Assembly: GCF_001580995.1 (NCBI RefSeq)
Contig: NZ_LHZU01000127.1
Span: 1 to 61,132, forward strand
DNA length: 61,132 nucleotides
Source: Acetobacter senegalensis
Lineage (GTDB): Bacteria; Pseudomonadota; Alphaproteobacteria; Acetobacterales; Acetobacteraceae
Reading direction: 5' to 3'
Of this stretch, positions 36,416 to 45,558 are shown in pieces. Made by a program: the position numbers and the translations under genes. How positions within the stretch are numbered: the stretch's first letter is position 1; every line of letters begins with the position of its first letter. Below the pieces are notes generated by a model. The model made no database searches and was not told the origin of the DNA. It saw nothing but the letters and a program-made list of their open reading frames with translations.

Positions 36416-37852
36416 CTAAATATTTAAATCTTTTTCCTTTGTGGGCATCGTCGTAAAACCACCGCCAGTCGCTCTGTAGAGATCGACCGATGCATCCAGG
36501 CGCTGCAACCGGGCCTGTACTTGAGACAGTTCTGCTAGCTGGACAGTTGATTGTGCTGCCAATACATCAATCCGGCTTGCATATCCCTGTTCCTGGCGGA
36601 GTGTCATCAGATGCAGCTTCTGCTGCGCTGCGCCATCACGTGCCCTGTTATCGGCATCACGTTCCGATGCGGTATTCTGAGCCAGAAGTGCATCACGGAC
36701 TTCCTTGAAAGCCGCGCGAATGGACTGTTGATAAAGGACAACCTGCTGGTTTTTATTCGCTTTCGCCAGCCTGACACCGCTGGCCGTGCGTCCAAAATCG
36801 AGAACGGGCGCTGCCATAGCCGCTCCTAACGTCCATGATCGGCTGGTAGCCCGATAGAGATTGTCGATATCGATATTGTTTACCCCGGCGAGAGACGCCA
36901 GAGAGATACTGGGGAAATAGGCTGCCCGTGCATATCCGATGTTGAAATTGCTCGCGATCAGCATCTGCTCGTGCATTGCAATATCCGGACGGCGTTCCAG
37001 AAGTTCCGATGGCAGAACCGAGGGTGTTGGCTGAGGCACGCTAAGTTCCTGCAGGTCACGACCTCTGGGCATTTCCGCCTGAACGATATCCTGCGGTGAA
37101 CGCCCAACCAGAACAGCCAGTGCGCTTTCCGCATTGTTGCGTTGATCTTCCATGTCCGGTAGCGCTGCATGGATGGCATCACGACGTTCCGTGGCATCTT
37201 GCACCAGAAGCGCATCCACAGCCCCAACGTCATACTGGTGCTGAACGAGTGCAAGAATCTCGTCCTGCGTCCGGACACTATCCTTTAGAATGGCGACATT
37301 ACGATCCAAGGCACGCAGACTGAAATAGAGTTTTGCTACAGCCGCCGCCACCGACAGACGCGCCGCATCCTGCGCGTAAACAGCCCCCTGAACCCCCGCT
37401 TTGGCCGCGTTGCTCAGGCTGGCATTCTTGCCCCACAGGTCCAGTTCGTAATTCAGCATGCCCCCCACAAAGCCAAAATTACTTGTCTTGTTGGGGAACC
37501 GGAAACTCTGCCCCAGGGCACGAACATGGCCATCTGCAAATTTGCCATACGCATCCGTACCCGCAACAGACAAAGACGGAAGCTGATTTGCAAACGCGTA
37601 GCTGTATTGGGCCTGCGCCTGCGACAGACTGGATTTAGCCAGCGCCAGATCATCATTATGGTGCGCGGCTTCCTCCTCCAGTTGGTCAAGCACCGGATCA
37701 CCATAGCGCTGCCACCATGCATGATCATCCCGTGTGACAGCGCGGACACCCTTCCATGTCGTCGGCAGCGTTACGGCTGGGCGTGTGTAATCCGGAGCAA
37801 GCCAAGAGCACCCCGCAAGAAAAAGAGGAAGACAGTAAAGGAACTTTCTCAT
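36416..37852 (-). CDS. RND efflux outer-membrane lipoprotein (NodT/OprM type)
   Basis: 478 aa from ATG 37852; the frame is open about 78 codons further upstream but that part lies inside the pump gene. The lipoprotein signal is clear: MRKFLYCLPLFLAGCSWLAPDYTRP, lipobox LAGC. Two TolC-type repeats are visible, with ARAAYFPSISLASLAG marking the second. It forms the outer-membrane channel of the tripartite pump. The start overlaps the pump stop as ATGA. It is the last gene of the tetR operon. Confidence 0.9.
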   Translation of the reverse strand: MRKFLYCLPLFLAGCSWLAPDYTRPAVTLPTTWKGVRAVTRDDHAWWQRYGDPVLDQLEEEAAHHNDDLALAKSSLSQAQAQYSYAFANQLPSLSVAGTDAYGKFADGHVRALGQSFRFPNKTSNFGFVGGMLNYELDLWGKNASLSNAAKAGVQGAVYAQDAARLSVAAAVAKLYFSLRALDRNVAILKDSVRTQDEILALVQHQYDVGAVDALLVQDATERRDAIHAALPDMEDQRNNAESALAVLVGRSPQDIVQAEMPRGRDLQELSVPQPTPSVLPSELLERRPDIAMHEQMLIASNFNIGYARAAYFPSISLASLAGVNNIDIDNLYRATSRSWTLGAAMAAPVLDFGRTASGVRLAKANKNQQVVLYQQSIRAAFKEVRDALLAQNTASERDADNRARDGAAQQKLHLMTLRQEQGYASRIDVLAAQSTVQLAELSQVQARLQRLDASVDLYRATGGGFTTMPTKEKDLNI

Positions 37853-40800
37853 GACGCCACCTCTATCGTAGGTGAAGGCTCCTTCACGCGAAACCACAGG
37901 ACATAAAGCGATGGAAGAAAAATCAGCGTCAACGCCGTAGCAACGGCCAACCCTCCCATAATGACGTCCGCCATTGGCCCCCAGAAAACACTTGATGCAA
38001 TGGGTATCATACCGAGAATGGCGGCAACGGCCGTCAGCATGATGGGACGGAAACGAATCATGGCTGCGGCGACCACAGCATCCCATTCCGTCTTGCCATC
38101 ACGCTGCTCAATCTCGATCTGATGCACAAGAATGACCGAATTACGGATAATCATACCCACTAGCGCGACAAGCCCGATCAGCGCGATAAACCCGATGGGA
38201 TTACCCGTGAGCAGAAGCGCTATCACAACGCCAATCAGCCCAAAGGGGGCCACACTCAGCACGAGTGCAAGGCGTTTGAAGCTCTGAAGCTGGATCATCA
38301 GCACGGCCATCATAATCAGCGCCATGACCGGCGTAACGGCAATGACCGAATTCTGTGCCTTTGCAGCCTCATCCACTGTCCCGCCGACCGTTACATGATA
38401 GTCGGGCGGCAGATGCGCGTTGAAATCGGCAATCTTGCCAGCCAATGTGGAAACCACCGTATCGGCCTGAACGCCATCGCGAAGCTGTGCCTGGATCGTC
38501 ATGGTTGGCAGGCGATCCCGACGCCAGATGAGCGGATAATCTTCCACATAGGAAACAGTCGCTACCGTAGAAAGCGGCACCGTAAGGTCATTCGGCAAAC
38601 GGATATCGAGATTGCGCAGGCTTTCTATGGAAAGGCGTTCTTCCGCTTTCGCACGCAGGACGACATCGACCAGATAGATACTGTCTCGCACCTGTGTTGC
38701 AGTCATGCCCGTAACCGTCGAATTGATGGCCAGTGCAATCGCTGCAGAAGAGAGACCAAGCCGACGCGCTTCTTCCTGACGCACATCAATCCGCAATTTG
38801 CGTGCTGGATCACCCCAGTCAAAATTAATCAGCCGCAGCTTGTCACTTTCTGCCATCATGCGCGCGACATCCTGGGCATAATGACGGACTTTGTCCGGGT
38901 CCCGACCGGAAACCCGATACTGGACAGGCCAGCCTACGGGAGGGCCGAGTTCCAGCGGGAACACGCCGTGTACGATATCCGGCAATTCCCGACTCAATTT
39001 CACATCAAGGCGATGACGCACGCGCTCGCGGGCTTTTGCATCCTTGGCCACAATAACAGTCTGAGTGAAAAAATCGTTCGGAAGCTGCTCGTCAAGAGAG
39101 AGATAAAAACGGATCGCTCCCCTGCCCACATAGGAACTCCAGTGGTCGATATCGGGATCGTCTCGCAGCATAGCGTCCAGCGCGCGTGATACATCACTCG
39201 TCGCCTTGACGGACGCACCCTGTCGCAACGAAAGATTGACCAGAAGTTCCGGACGGTCCGAAGCCGGGAAAAACTGCTTTGGAATGAGCGGCGACAGTAA
39301 CAGGGCCACAAGAAGCACGCCAAGGCTCAGTCCGACGGTCAAGCGCGGATGACGCATGGTGAGGAGCAGAAAACGCTCGAACGCCACCATGATCCGTCCT
39401 TTTTTGGGTTCCTCATGTGTTTTCCCCGCCATTTCTGGACGGGCGCGCAAAATGCTCACGCCAATCAGGGGCGCAACCAGAACGGCGACAAACCACGATA
39501 TGATAAGGGCGAGCCCAACGACCGCGAACAGGGAAAACGTATATTCCCCTGCAACACTGTGCGCAAAGCCAACGGGCACAAAACCCGCCACTGTAACCAG
39601 AGTACCGGTCAGCATTGGAAACGCCGTGGAGGTATAGGCAAAAGTCGCCGCACGGGGAAGGCTCCAGCCTTCCTCCAGTTTGCTGACCATACTTTCGACA
39701 GTAATCATGGCGTCATCGACCAGAAGACCAAGAGCGATAATCAGAGCGCCGAGTGAAACCCGTTGCAGGTCGATGCCCAGCAGTTCCATGCTGGTAAATA
39801 CAACCGCCAGCACAAACGGGATGCAGAACGCCACCACGGTGCCTGCCCGACCACCCAGACTGAGGAAGCTGACGCCAAGCACAATGGCGATGGCCTCAAA
39901 CAATGCCTCGGTAAAGTCACCGACCGCCTCCTTGACCACCTTGGGCTGATTGGCGACGAGATGTGCCTCAATCCCAACGGGCATGCGTGCGTGAAGCTCG
40001 GCCATCTTCGCGGAAATATTCTTTTCCAGTGCGAGAACATTGCCGCCTTTGGTCATGGACAGCGCCAGGCCAACAGCATCCTGCCCGTTTACGCGGAACA
40101 GGGTTTGGGGCGGATCGGCATAACCGCGTGTGATGGTGGCAACGTCGCCCAGACGAACCTTCCGGTTGCCCGCATAAAGCGTCACGTTGGCAACGTCTTC
40201 AACAGAATTGAATTTTCCTGTTGGCTGGACGAGAATTTGCTCCTTTCCGGTATCTATTGAACCGGAAGGAACAAGCGCATTCTGTGCCTGAAGTGCCGCT
40301 GCGATCATTGCGCCATTGATGCCCAGACGCGCAAGATGTCGGCTCGACACGTCAACAAAAATCTTTTCGTCCTGTGCACCAAGCGTTTCAATCTTGGCGA
40401 CATCTGGCACGTGCAACAGTTCGTCACGGACGGTTTCAACGTAATCTTTCAGGTCACGATGAGAAAAACCATCTGCCGTAAACGCATAGATAATGCCGTA
40501 GGTATCCCCGAATTCGTCATCGAAGAATGGCCCCACTGTTGTAGCGGGAAGATAAGGCCTGATGTCACCGACCTTCTTGCGAACCTGATACCAGATATCC
40601 GCGACCTGATTCTTTGGTGTACTGCCAAGAAGATTGACCAGGATGGTAGTTTTTCCTGCAACAGTATAGCTTTTGACGTAATCAAAATAAGGCGTTTCCT
40701 GAAGTTTCTTTTCGATCCTGTCAGTGAGTTGGTGCGTCGTTTCCTCAACAGTTGCGCCCGGCAGCATGGCCTGAACAACCATCGTCTTGACCGTAAAGGG

Positions 40801-40983
40801 AGGGTCCTCATTTCGGCCAAGATTGAAATAGGATCGAATTCCGGCAACGGCGATCACGATCATGAAGAACAGGACCAGCGCACGATGCCGAATGGACCAG
40901 CTGGAAAGGTTCAGACTACGCCCTTCTTTTTCATCGGGTCCGGCTTTTTCGGGCAAGGATTCTTCAGGGGCGGACATCGGCAT
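37849..40983 (-). CDS. RND efflux pump, inner-membrane permease (HAE1 type)
   Basis: 1044 aa, standard for RND pumps. It begins with the membrane helix RHRALVLFFMIVIAVAGIRSYF, has two large periplasmic loops, and the proton-relay helix 4 reads LGALIIALGLLVDDAMITVESM with paired aspartates. Proton-driven export of an unknown toxic compound. The start overlaps the adaptor stop by 20 bases; ATG 40977 (two codons later) is equally possible. Confidence 0.93.
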   Translation of the reverse strand: MPMSAPEESLPEKAGPDEKEGRSLNLSSWSIRHRALVLFFMIVIAVAGIRSYFNLGRNEDPPFTVKTMVVQAMLPGATVEETTHQLTDRIEKKLQETPYFDYVKSYTVAGKTTILVNLLGSTPKNQVADIWYQVRKKVGDIRPYLPATTVGPFFDDEFGDTYGIIYAFTADGFSHRDLKDYVETVRDELLHVPDVAKIETLGAQDEKIFVDVSSRHLARLGINGAMIAAALQAQNALVPSGSIDTGKEQILVQPTGKFNSVEDVANVTLYAGNRKVRLGDVATITRGYADPPQTLFRVNGQDAVGLALSMTKGGNVLALEKNISAKMAELHARMPVGIEAHLVANQPKVVKEAVGDFTEALFEAIAIVLGVSFLSLGGRAGTVVAFCIPFVLAVVFTSMELLGIDLQRVSLGALIIALGLLVDDAMITVESMVSKLEEGWSLPRAATFAYTSTAFPMLTGTLVTVAGFVPVGFAHSVAGEYTFSLFAVVGLALIISWFVAVLVAPLIGVSILRARPEMAGKTHEEPKKGRIMVAFERFLLLTMRHPRLTVGLSLGVLLVALLLSPLIPKQFFPASDRPELLVNLSLRQGASVKATSDVSRALDAMLRDDPDIDHWSSYVGRGAIRFYLSLDEQLPNDFFTQTVIVAKDAKARERVRHRLDVKLSRELPDIVHGVFPLELGPPVGWPVQYRVSGRDPDKVRHYAQDVARMMAESDKLRLINFDWGDPARKLRIDVRQEEARRLGLSSAAIALAINSTVTGMTATQVRDSIYLVDVVLRAKAEERLSIESLRNLDIRLPNDLTVPLSTVATVSYVEDYPLIWRRDRLPTMTIQAQLRDGVQADTVVSTLAGKIADFNAHLPPDYHVTVGGTVDEAAKAQNSVIAVTPVMALIMMAVLMIQLQSFKRLALVLSVAPFGLIGVVIALLLTGNPIGFIALIGLVALVGMIIRNSVILVHQIEIEQRDGKTEWDAVVAAAMIRFRPIMLTAVAAILGMIPIASSVFWGPMADVIMGGLAVATALTLIFLPSLYVLWFRVKEPSPTIEVAS

Positions 40984-42058
40984 CGTCCAGCAATGAAACC
41001 TTCTGGTTGGGATAAAGCGCCTGCACGCCGGCTGTTACAACACGCTCTCCGGCCTTCAGGCCCGAGGCAACCGTCACGTCATTTGCGGCATATCGGGAGA
41101 CTTCAACCGGGCGCAATGTGACAGTCATTGTATCAGACGCGACAACCCATACAGCAGGCTTTCCATCCTGCGCGGTCAGAGCCGATGGCGGAAGATGGAT
41201 GTCGGAAGCGTTCCTGGCGTCAAGCCGTCCGACCGCCACGGCACCTAACGTCATGGCGGCAGGCGGTGCCTGAAGAAGGACCTTCGCGCGATAGGTGCGG
41301 GTCAGTGCATCCGCATCCGGTGCCAGTTCGTAAAGCGTCCCATCCGCGCAGATATGGCGGTTCGCATCGAGGCAGACGGTGATCGTCGCCCCTGTTGCAA
41401 GACCGGCGCGCAGAAGATCGCCGGAGACATCAAACTGGGCGTCACGTCCAGTTGCCTCAGCCAGACGCAGGACAGGTTGGCCGGCAGCAACCACTTCGCC
41501 AACCTCTGCCAGACGGTCCGTAATGACACCATCGGCGTTGGCAACCAGACGGGTGTGGTCCAGTTCCTCCCGTGCAATCCGCTCGCGTGCCTCCGTCGAT
41601 TGCACAGCTTGCTGGGACGTACGGTATCGCAGGATCGCCTCATCGTAATCATTACGTGAAATGGCCTGATCGGGCAGAAGAGCCGTCGCGCGCTTTTGCA
41701 ACGGTGTCGCTTGCGCAAGGGACGCTTTGGCGGCCTGCGCGTCCGCACCGGCAGCACGCAGCGTCTGGCGGGCCTCGGTATCGTCCAGACGCGCCAGCAC
41801 CTGCCCTGCATGCACCTGATCCCCCGTCGCCACCGCGCGCTCCACAATCTTGCCCGGCAGACGGAAAGACAGAGTGACAATGCGGTGCGGGGCAATCTGT
41901 CCTGTCAGGAACTCGGCATTTCCATCCGCACTCGGTTGGACCACGACAGAACGGACTGGCCTGATTTCAGGTGGAGGCGCTTTCTTGTGACACGCAGGCA
42001 GCGTGAGGAGCAAAAAAGTGCAAAGGCCTGTCCTATATAGAAAGGTTTGCTTGTTCAT
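40964..42058 (-). CDS. RND efflux periplasmic adaptor (lipoprotein)
   Basis: 364 aa membrane-fusion protein. The lipoprotein signal is GLCTFLLLTLPACHKK (lipobox LPAC). The biotinyl-lipoyl-like halves (IAPHRIVTLSFRLPGKI and ELDHTRLVANADGVITDRLAEVGEVV) flank an alpha-hairpin, and the C-terminal domain ends LKAGERVVTAGVQALYP. It links the pump to the outer-membrane channel. Start overlaps the TetR stop as ATGA. Confidence 0.92.
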   Translation of the reverse strand: MNKQTFLYRTGLCTFLLLTLPACHKKAPPPEIRPVRSVVVQPSADGNAEFLTGQIAPHRIVTLSFRLPGKIVERAVATGDQVHAGQVLARLDDTEARQTLRAAGADAQAAKASLAQATPLQKRATALLPDQAISRNDYDEAILRYRTSQQAVQSTEARERIAREELDHTRLVANADGVITDRLAEVGEVVAAGQPVLRLAEATGRDAQFDVSGDLLRAGLATGATITVCLDANRHICADGTLYELAPDADALTRTYRAKVLLQAPPAAMTLGAVAVGRLDARNASDIHLPPSALTAQDGKPAVWVVASDTMTVTLRPVEVSRYAANDVTVASGLKAGERVVTAGVQALYPNQKVSLLDDADVRP

Positions 42059-42741
42059 GCCGTCCTCACTCTGGTGGGTTTGGAAACGGGCGGGCGCAAT
42101 ATTCCCGTCATGAAGGCCGCCCAGGCATGATCGAGATAGTCATCCCGTTCCTTGGCGGTTGTCAGAATATCACGTCCAAACAGCAGCTGCTGATGAGGGA
42201 GGCCCAGACAAAGCCCTGAAAACAATCGACTTGTTTCCTTTAGATCACAAGATTCCTTCAAAAGGCCGGCATCTGAGACAGCCGTCAGGAGCCTGCAGGT
42301 CAGGTCTTCAAGTGGGTCAAAAATATGCGCCCCGGCATGATTCACCAGATCAGGAAAACGCCACCCTTCCGCGATAAAAGTTCGACTGAGAGAGAGTGTC
42401 TCGGGGCTTAGAACCAGATCAAGAAGCATCCGCATCGTCTTGCGCAATGTCAGGAGTGGATCGCTGGAAACCACGGAGTCCAACGGCGCTGCCGCCACGA
42501 GGAAACTTTTGCCCAGCTCCGAAATGACTGTCTTGAAGAGACTCTCTTTGGAGGGATGCCGACGATAGATGGTCTGCTTTCCCACCTGAGCCACCGCTGC
42601 AATCTGTTCGACGGAGGTGGCGGCATAGCCCTGTTCTCCAAACAGTCGGCTAGCAGTCTTCAGGATGAGAAGATCCAGCTCCTCGGAGACCCGGCTATCA
42701 GGCCGCCCTGAAACTTTCTTCTTTTTGTCTCTGTCCGGCAT
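42055..42741 (-). CDS. TetR/AcrR-family repressor of the efflux operon
   Basis: 228 aa from ATG 42741, which has GGGGAA six bases upstream; an upstream ATG at 42798 would lie inside the operator palindrome and is rejected. The HTH is visible in LFGEQGYAATSVEQIAAVAQVGKQTIYRRHPSKESLF. The C-terminal domain is probably the ligand-binding part. It is the first gene of the operon and is coupled to the adaptor, so it should autoregulate the pump. Confidence 0.9.
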   Translation of the reverse strand: MPDRDKKKKVSGRPDSRVSEELDLLILKTASRLFGEQGYAATSVEQIAAVAQVGKQTIYRRHPSKESLFKTVISELGKSFLVAAAPLDSVVSSDPLLTLRKTMRMLLDLVLSPETLSLSRTFIAEGWRFPDLVNHAGAHIFDPLEDLTCRLLTAVSDAGLLKESCDLKETSRLFSGLCLGLPHQQLLFGRDILTTAKERDDYLDHAWAAFMTGILRPPVSKPTRVRTA

Positions 42742-42777
42742 GAATTTTCCCCAATGCATGTTAACACAGAAAATATA

Positions 42778-42795
42778 CGAGACGTTCTCGTCTCG
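42778..42795. promoter_or_regulatory. Perfect palindrome CGAGACG-TTCT-CGTCTCG, TetR operator candidate
   Basis: 7-bp arms at 42778-42784 and 42789-42795, 37 bp upstream of the tetR start. Size, symmetry and place match a TetR-family operator overlapping the promoter. Confidence 0.65.
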
Positions 42796-43022
42796 CAAGT
42801 GTGTTATACGACATGGGCGAACTGCTTCGAGACTACAAATCCGTTTTCTCGTTACGACAAATAAGAGGGAACAGACAAACCCCTGAGGACGGCCTACTTC
42901 TTAAGGTTGCCCTAAATCAAACCTTCCGCCCCTCAATCCGAACTTTTCTGTCAGTAACATTCTCAATGAGTCATGATTCGGAACTGACCGAAAAAGGAGA
43001 GTTATCTGTTTTCTACCATTTC

Positions 43023-43052
43023 CATGTGTCATGACAGCAAATATGACACATG
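43023..43052. promoter_or_regulatory. 10-bp inverted repeat CATGTGTCAT / ATGACACATG
   Basis: Perfect arms at 43023-43032 and 43043-43052 with a 10-base spacer; a further TGTCAT follows at 43060-43065. It looks like an operator but stands in front of only a tiny ORF (43070). The rest of 42796-43365 shows nothing I recognise. Confidence 0.4.
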
Positions 43053-43069
43053 AGGAGAGTGTCATCTGA

Positions 43070-43234
43070 ATGAAAATGGTAGGCATCGAACTCTTAAGAG
43101 CGGGGGTTCTTGCGGAGTATCTTCCATTTAAACCAACTGATCTTCCTACCCGTTCTCTGCAGGGCATCTACATCCGCTCAGCACGATCGCATTCAGGTTC
43201 GTGCATTGTGCCAGCCAATCCTTTCAGGAAGTAG
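43070..43234 (+). CDS. Possible small protein of 54 aa behind an operator-like palindrome
   Basis: ATG 43070 opens 54 codons (MKMVGIELLRAGVLAEYLPF...), ending at TAG 43232-43234. GAGGAGAG lies upstream with a rather long spacer. No family recognised. It may also be a relic of a gene whose promoter region survives in the palindrome at 43023-43052. Confidence 0.2.
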   Translation: MKMVGIELLRAGVLAEYLPFKPTDLPTRSLQGIYIRSARSHSGSCIVPANPFRK

Positions 43235-43365
43235 CATGGACTATCAGATCATTCTGCTTGAACTCTAGACGAAACACGAAACCGTGAACTCTACTCAATC
43301 AGCAGGCCACAGTCGTCAGCCTTAACCGACACGGTCATTTTCAACATAGCTCAGCTTTATCACGA

Positions 43366-43845
43366 TCAGATATCGAGCGGACTCCCATCGACAACTTCTT
43401 TCATAACGAAGAAAGTTCGGGTCTGGCGGACACCAGGCAGGGCGAGCAACCGGGATGCATGGAACCGATTGAAATCGGCCATATCTTTGACGCGTATCTT
43501 CAAAAAATAATCAAAATCTCCGGCAACAAGATAGCAATCCAGAACGGCGGGCATATCACGCACGGCCTGCTCAAAAGTTTCGAAACTGTCCGTGGTCGAA
43601 CGGTCCAGCACAACACCGACAATAACCAAAGTCGCCAACTCGAGATGCGCCGGTTCAAGCTGAGCACGAATATTGCGGATGTAGCCGTCAGCGATTAGTC
43701 GCTGCACTCGCCGGTGGCATGTGGCTGCACTGATGTTAACCCTTTGCGCCATTTCGGCATTTGCCATGCGGCCGTCTTTCTGGAGCAGCCGCAGGAGACG
43801 CCGGTCGATCCGATCCAGCTCCTCAAGCATGAAAGAATATTCCAT
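43366..43845 (-). CDS. acdR: Lrp/AsnC-family regulator (AcdR-like)
   Basis: 159 aa: N-terminal HTH (NAEMAQRVNISAATCHRRVQRLIADGYIRN, ~28-57) and C-terminal RAM ligand domain (MPAVLDCYLVAGDFDYFLKIRV). It is transcribed divergently from the ACC deaminase gene, the arrangement known for acdR-acdS in other Proteobacteria, which is why I give that name. It probably activates acdS in response to ACC or leucine status. Confidence 0.85.
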   Translation of the reverse strand: MEYSFMLEELDRIDRRLLRLLQKDGRMANAEMAQRVNISAATCHRRVQRLIADGYIRNIRAQLEPAHLELATLVIVGVVLDRSTTDSFETFEQAVRDMPAVLDCYLVAGDFDYFLKIRVKDMADFNRFHASRLLALPGVRQTRTFFVMKEVVDGSPLDI

Positions 43846-43927
43846 ATTTATTATAAAGATTCACTTTTTCTTCCTTATTACCGATAAAATATAAAACATA
43901 CATCATTCTTATATCAAACTATGAAAG

Positions 43928-43947
43928 CACATTTCATATCGAATGTG
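43928..43947. promoter_or_regulatory. Inverted repeat CACATT-N8-AATGTG between acdR and acdS
   Basis: 6-bp perfect arms (43928-43933, 43942-43947), 38 bp upstream of acdS in an AT-rich divergent promoter region. Candidate Lrp/AcdR site. Confidence 0.4.
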
Positions 43948-43984
43948 ACATATTTTTCGTGTTTTCCATCTGGAGAAGGCGATC

Positions 43985-45001
43985 ATGCTCAACCTGGCCC
44001 GCTACGAACGTTATCCGCTCACATTTGGTCCCACCCCGATCGAATATCTGCCCCGCCTGACAGACTTCCTCGGTGGGGATGTCAAAATTTATGCCAAGCG
44101 CGAGGACTGTAATTCCGGTCTGGCTATGGGCGGCAATAAACTGCGCAAACTGGAATATATCGTACCGGATGCGATTGCCTCCGGAGCCGACACCCTTGTT
44201 TCCATCGGTGGCGTACAGTCCAACCACACCCGACTGGTTGCGGCCGTTGCAGCAAAAATTGGCATGAAATGTCACGTCATTCAGGAAAGCTGGGTTCCGC
44301 ATGACGATGCTGTCTATGACCGTGTCGGTAATATTCTGATGACCCGTCTGATGGGAGCAGAGTCTCAGCTCGTCGACGAAGGGTTCGATGTCGGTATTCG
44401 GGACAGTTGGCTGAATGCCATGGAAGAGATCAAAGCAAAAGGCGGAAAACCTTATGCCATTCCGGCGGGTGCATCGGTACATAAGTATGGCGGGCTGGGA
44501 TATGTAGGCTTCGCGGAGGAAGTCCGGGCTCAGGAAGCCGAAATGGGTGTGAAGTTCGATTTTATCATTGTCTGCACAGTTACCGGTTCGACACATGCCG
44601 GCATGATCGTGGGTTTTGCCGATGATGGACGCGCCCGACAGGTTATCGGCATTGATGGCTCATTTACACCGAAGCAGGTGAAAGCGCAGGTGCTCGATAT
44701 TGCGCAGAAAACCTCAGCACTGGTGGATGGTCCTGCCATAGCCGGTGATGATGTCGTTCTGATTGAAGATTACGCTTATCCTGCCTATGGCGTGCCTTCA
44801 AAAGAAACAGTCGAAGCTATGCGGATCGCTGCGCGTACAGAGGCGATGATCACGGACCCTGTCTATGAAGGAAAATCGATCCAAGGGCTGATCGATCTTG
44901 TGAAAAAGGGGTTCTTTCCAAAGGGCTCTAAAGTTCTCTATGCCCATCTTGGCGGAGCTCCCGCGATCAATGGATACAGCTACACATTCCGTAACGGATA
45001 A
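43985..45001 (+). CDS. acdS: 1-aminocyclopropane-1-carboxylate (ACC) deaminase
   Basis: 338 aa PLP enzyme that converts ACC, the plant ethylene precursor, to 2-oxobutyrate and ammonia. The PLP lysine is in [11 protein letters not shown] (~52). The residues that separate true ACC deaminases from D-cysteine desulfhydrases are both present at their canonical numbers: Glu295 (DPVYEGKS) and Leu322 (YAHLGG). Start ATG 43985 has GGAGAAGG upstream. Followed by strong hairpins (45062-45116). It suggests a plant- or fruit-associated life style. Confidence 0.95.
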   Translation: MLNLARYERYPLTFGPTPIEYLPRLTDFLGGDVKIYAKREDCNSGLAMGGNKLRKLEYIVPDAIASGADTLVSIGGVQSNHTRLVAAVAAKIGMKCHVIQESWVPHDDAVYDRVGNILMTRLMGAESQLVDEGFDVGIRDSWLNAMEEIKAKGGKPYAIPAGASVHKYGGLGYVGFAEEVRAQEAEMGVKFDFIIVCTVTGSTHAGMIVGFADDGRARQVIGIDGSFTPKQVKAQVLDIAQKTSALVDGPAIAGDDVVLIEDYAYPAYGVPSKETVEAMRIAARTEAMITDPVYEGKSIQGLIDLVKKGFFPKGSKVLYAHLGGAPAINGYSYTFRNG

Positions 45002-45061
45002 TGGCTGCCTGTAAGAAACAAAAGGCATAGGTTCCCCTTGCCTCTTGTGTACTGAGCGATC

Positions 45062-45116
45062 AGCCTCAAAAAAGGCTCTACTCTTTGTATCTTTCGGGGC
45101 TTTCCCCGAAAGATAC
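45062..45116. terminator. Tandem hairpins downstream of acdS
   Basis: A small stem AGCCT/AGGCT (45062-45066, 45073-45077) is followed by a perfect 13-bp stem GTATCTTTCGGGG (45087-45099) and CCCCGAAAGATAC (45104-45116) with loop CTTT. No T-tract after the second. Probably ends acdS and, from the other side, the amidohydrolase relic. Confidence 0.5.
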
Positions 45117-45141
45117 TCCCGGGCAAAGCCACCAACCCGGA

Positions 45142-45558
45142 TCAGACAGCAACAGGGACAGGCTGAAGATCCGGCCCGACATCGTCAGGAATTGGACAGA
45201 TGTAGGGCTGGATTTTAAGCCGCTCTGCGTGATCAGCTTTGGCGGCATCAAGTAGCGCTTTGTCGCGAATAATATCCGTGGCAGTAGCCGCCATGATTTT
45301 GGCAACATGCACCATGCCTTTATGGGCAATCTTCGACTTTCCCTGGGCGGTCATCTGCCAGGAGTGAAGCTGTGTGCCGATAGCGCAGGTAGCGCCAAGA
45401 GCCTGAACAGTGGGAACGGTCCAGCTGACATCACCGACATCGGTAGACCCCATGGAAGCACGACCACCAATAAGCGGCAGGATGAAATCGGCAAGTGACG
45501 TATCACGCGGCGTCTGGCCAACAAGACGGAACGCAGGTGTGACATTCGATGTGCTCAT
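45142..45558 (-). pseudogene. M20-family amidohydrolase, C-terminal fragment
   Basis: About 135 residues matching the C-terminal part of AbgB-like M20 amidohydrolases: GSTDVGDVSWTVPTVQ with the metal-binding aspartate/valine signature, then AQGKSKIAHKGMVHVAKIMAATATDII. The N-terminal two thirds are missing; the sequence changes at about 45545 into a different gene on the opposite strand. Confidence 0.75.

Noticed and set aside
36416..38086. Longer start for the efflux lipoprotein (ORF reaching 38086)
   Set aside because: The extra N-terminus lies inside the pump gene and is of odd composition; ATG 37852 opens a perfect lipoprotein signal and overlaps the pump stop as ATGA.
39349..40260. Long plus-strand ORFs opposite the RND pump gene
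   Set aside because: Antisense shadows of a clear, full-length pump gene.
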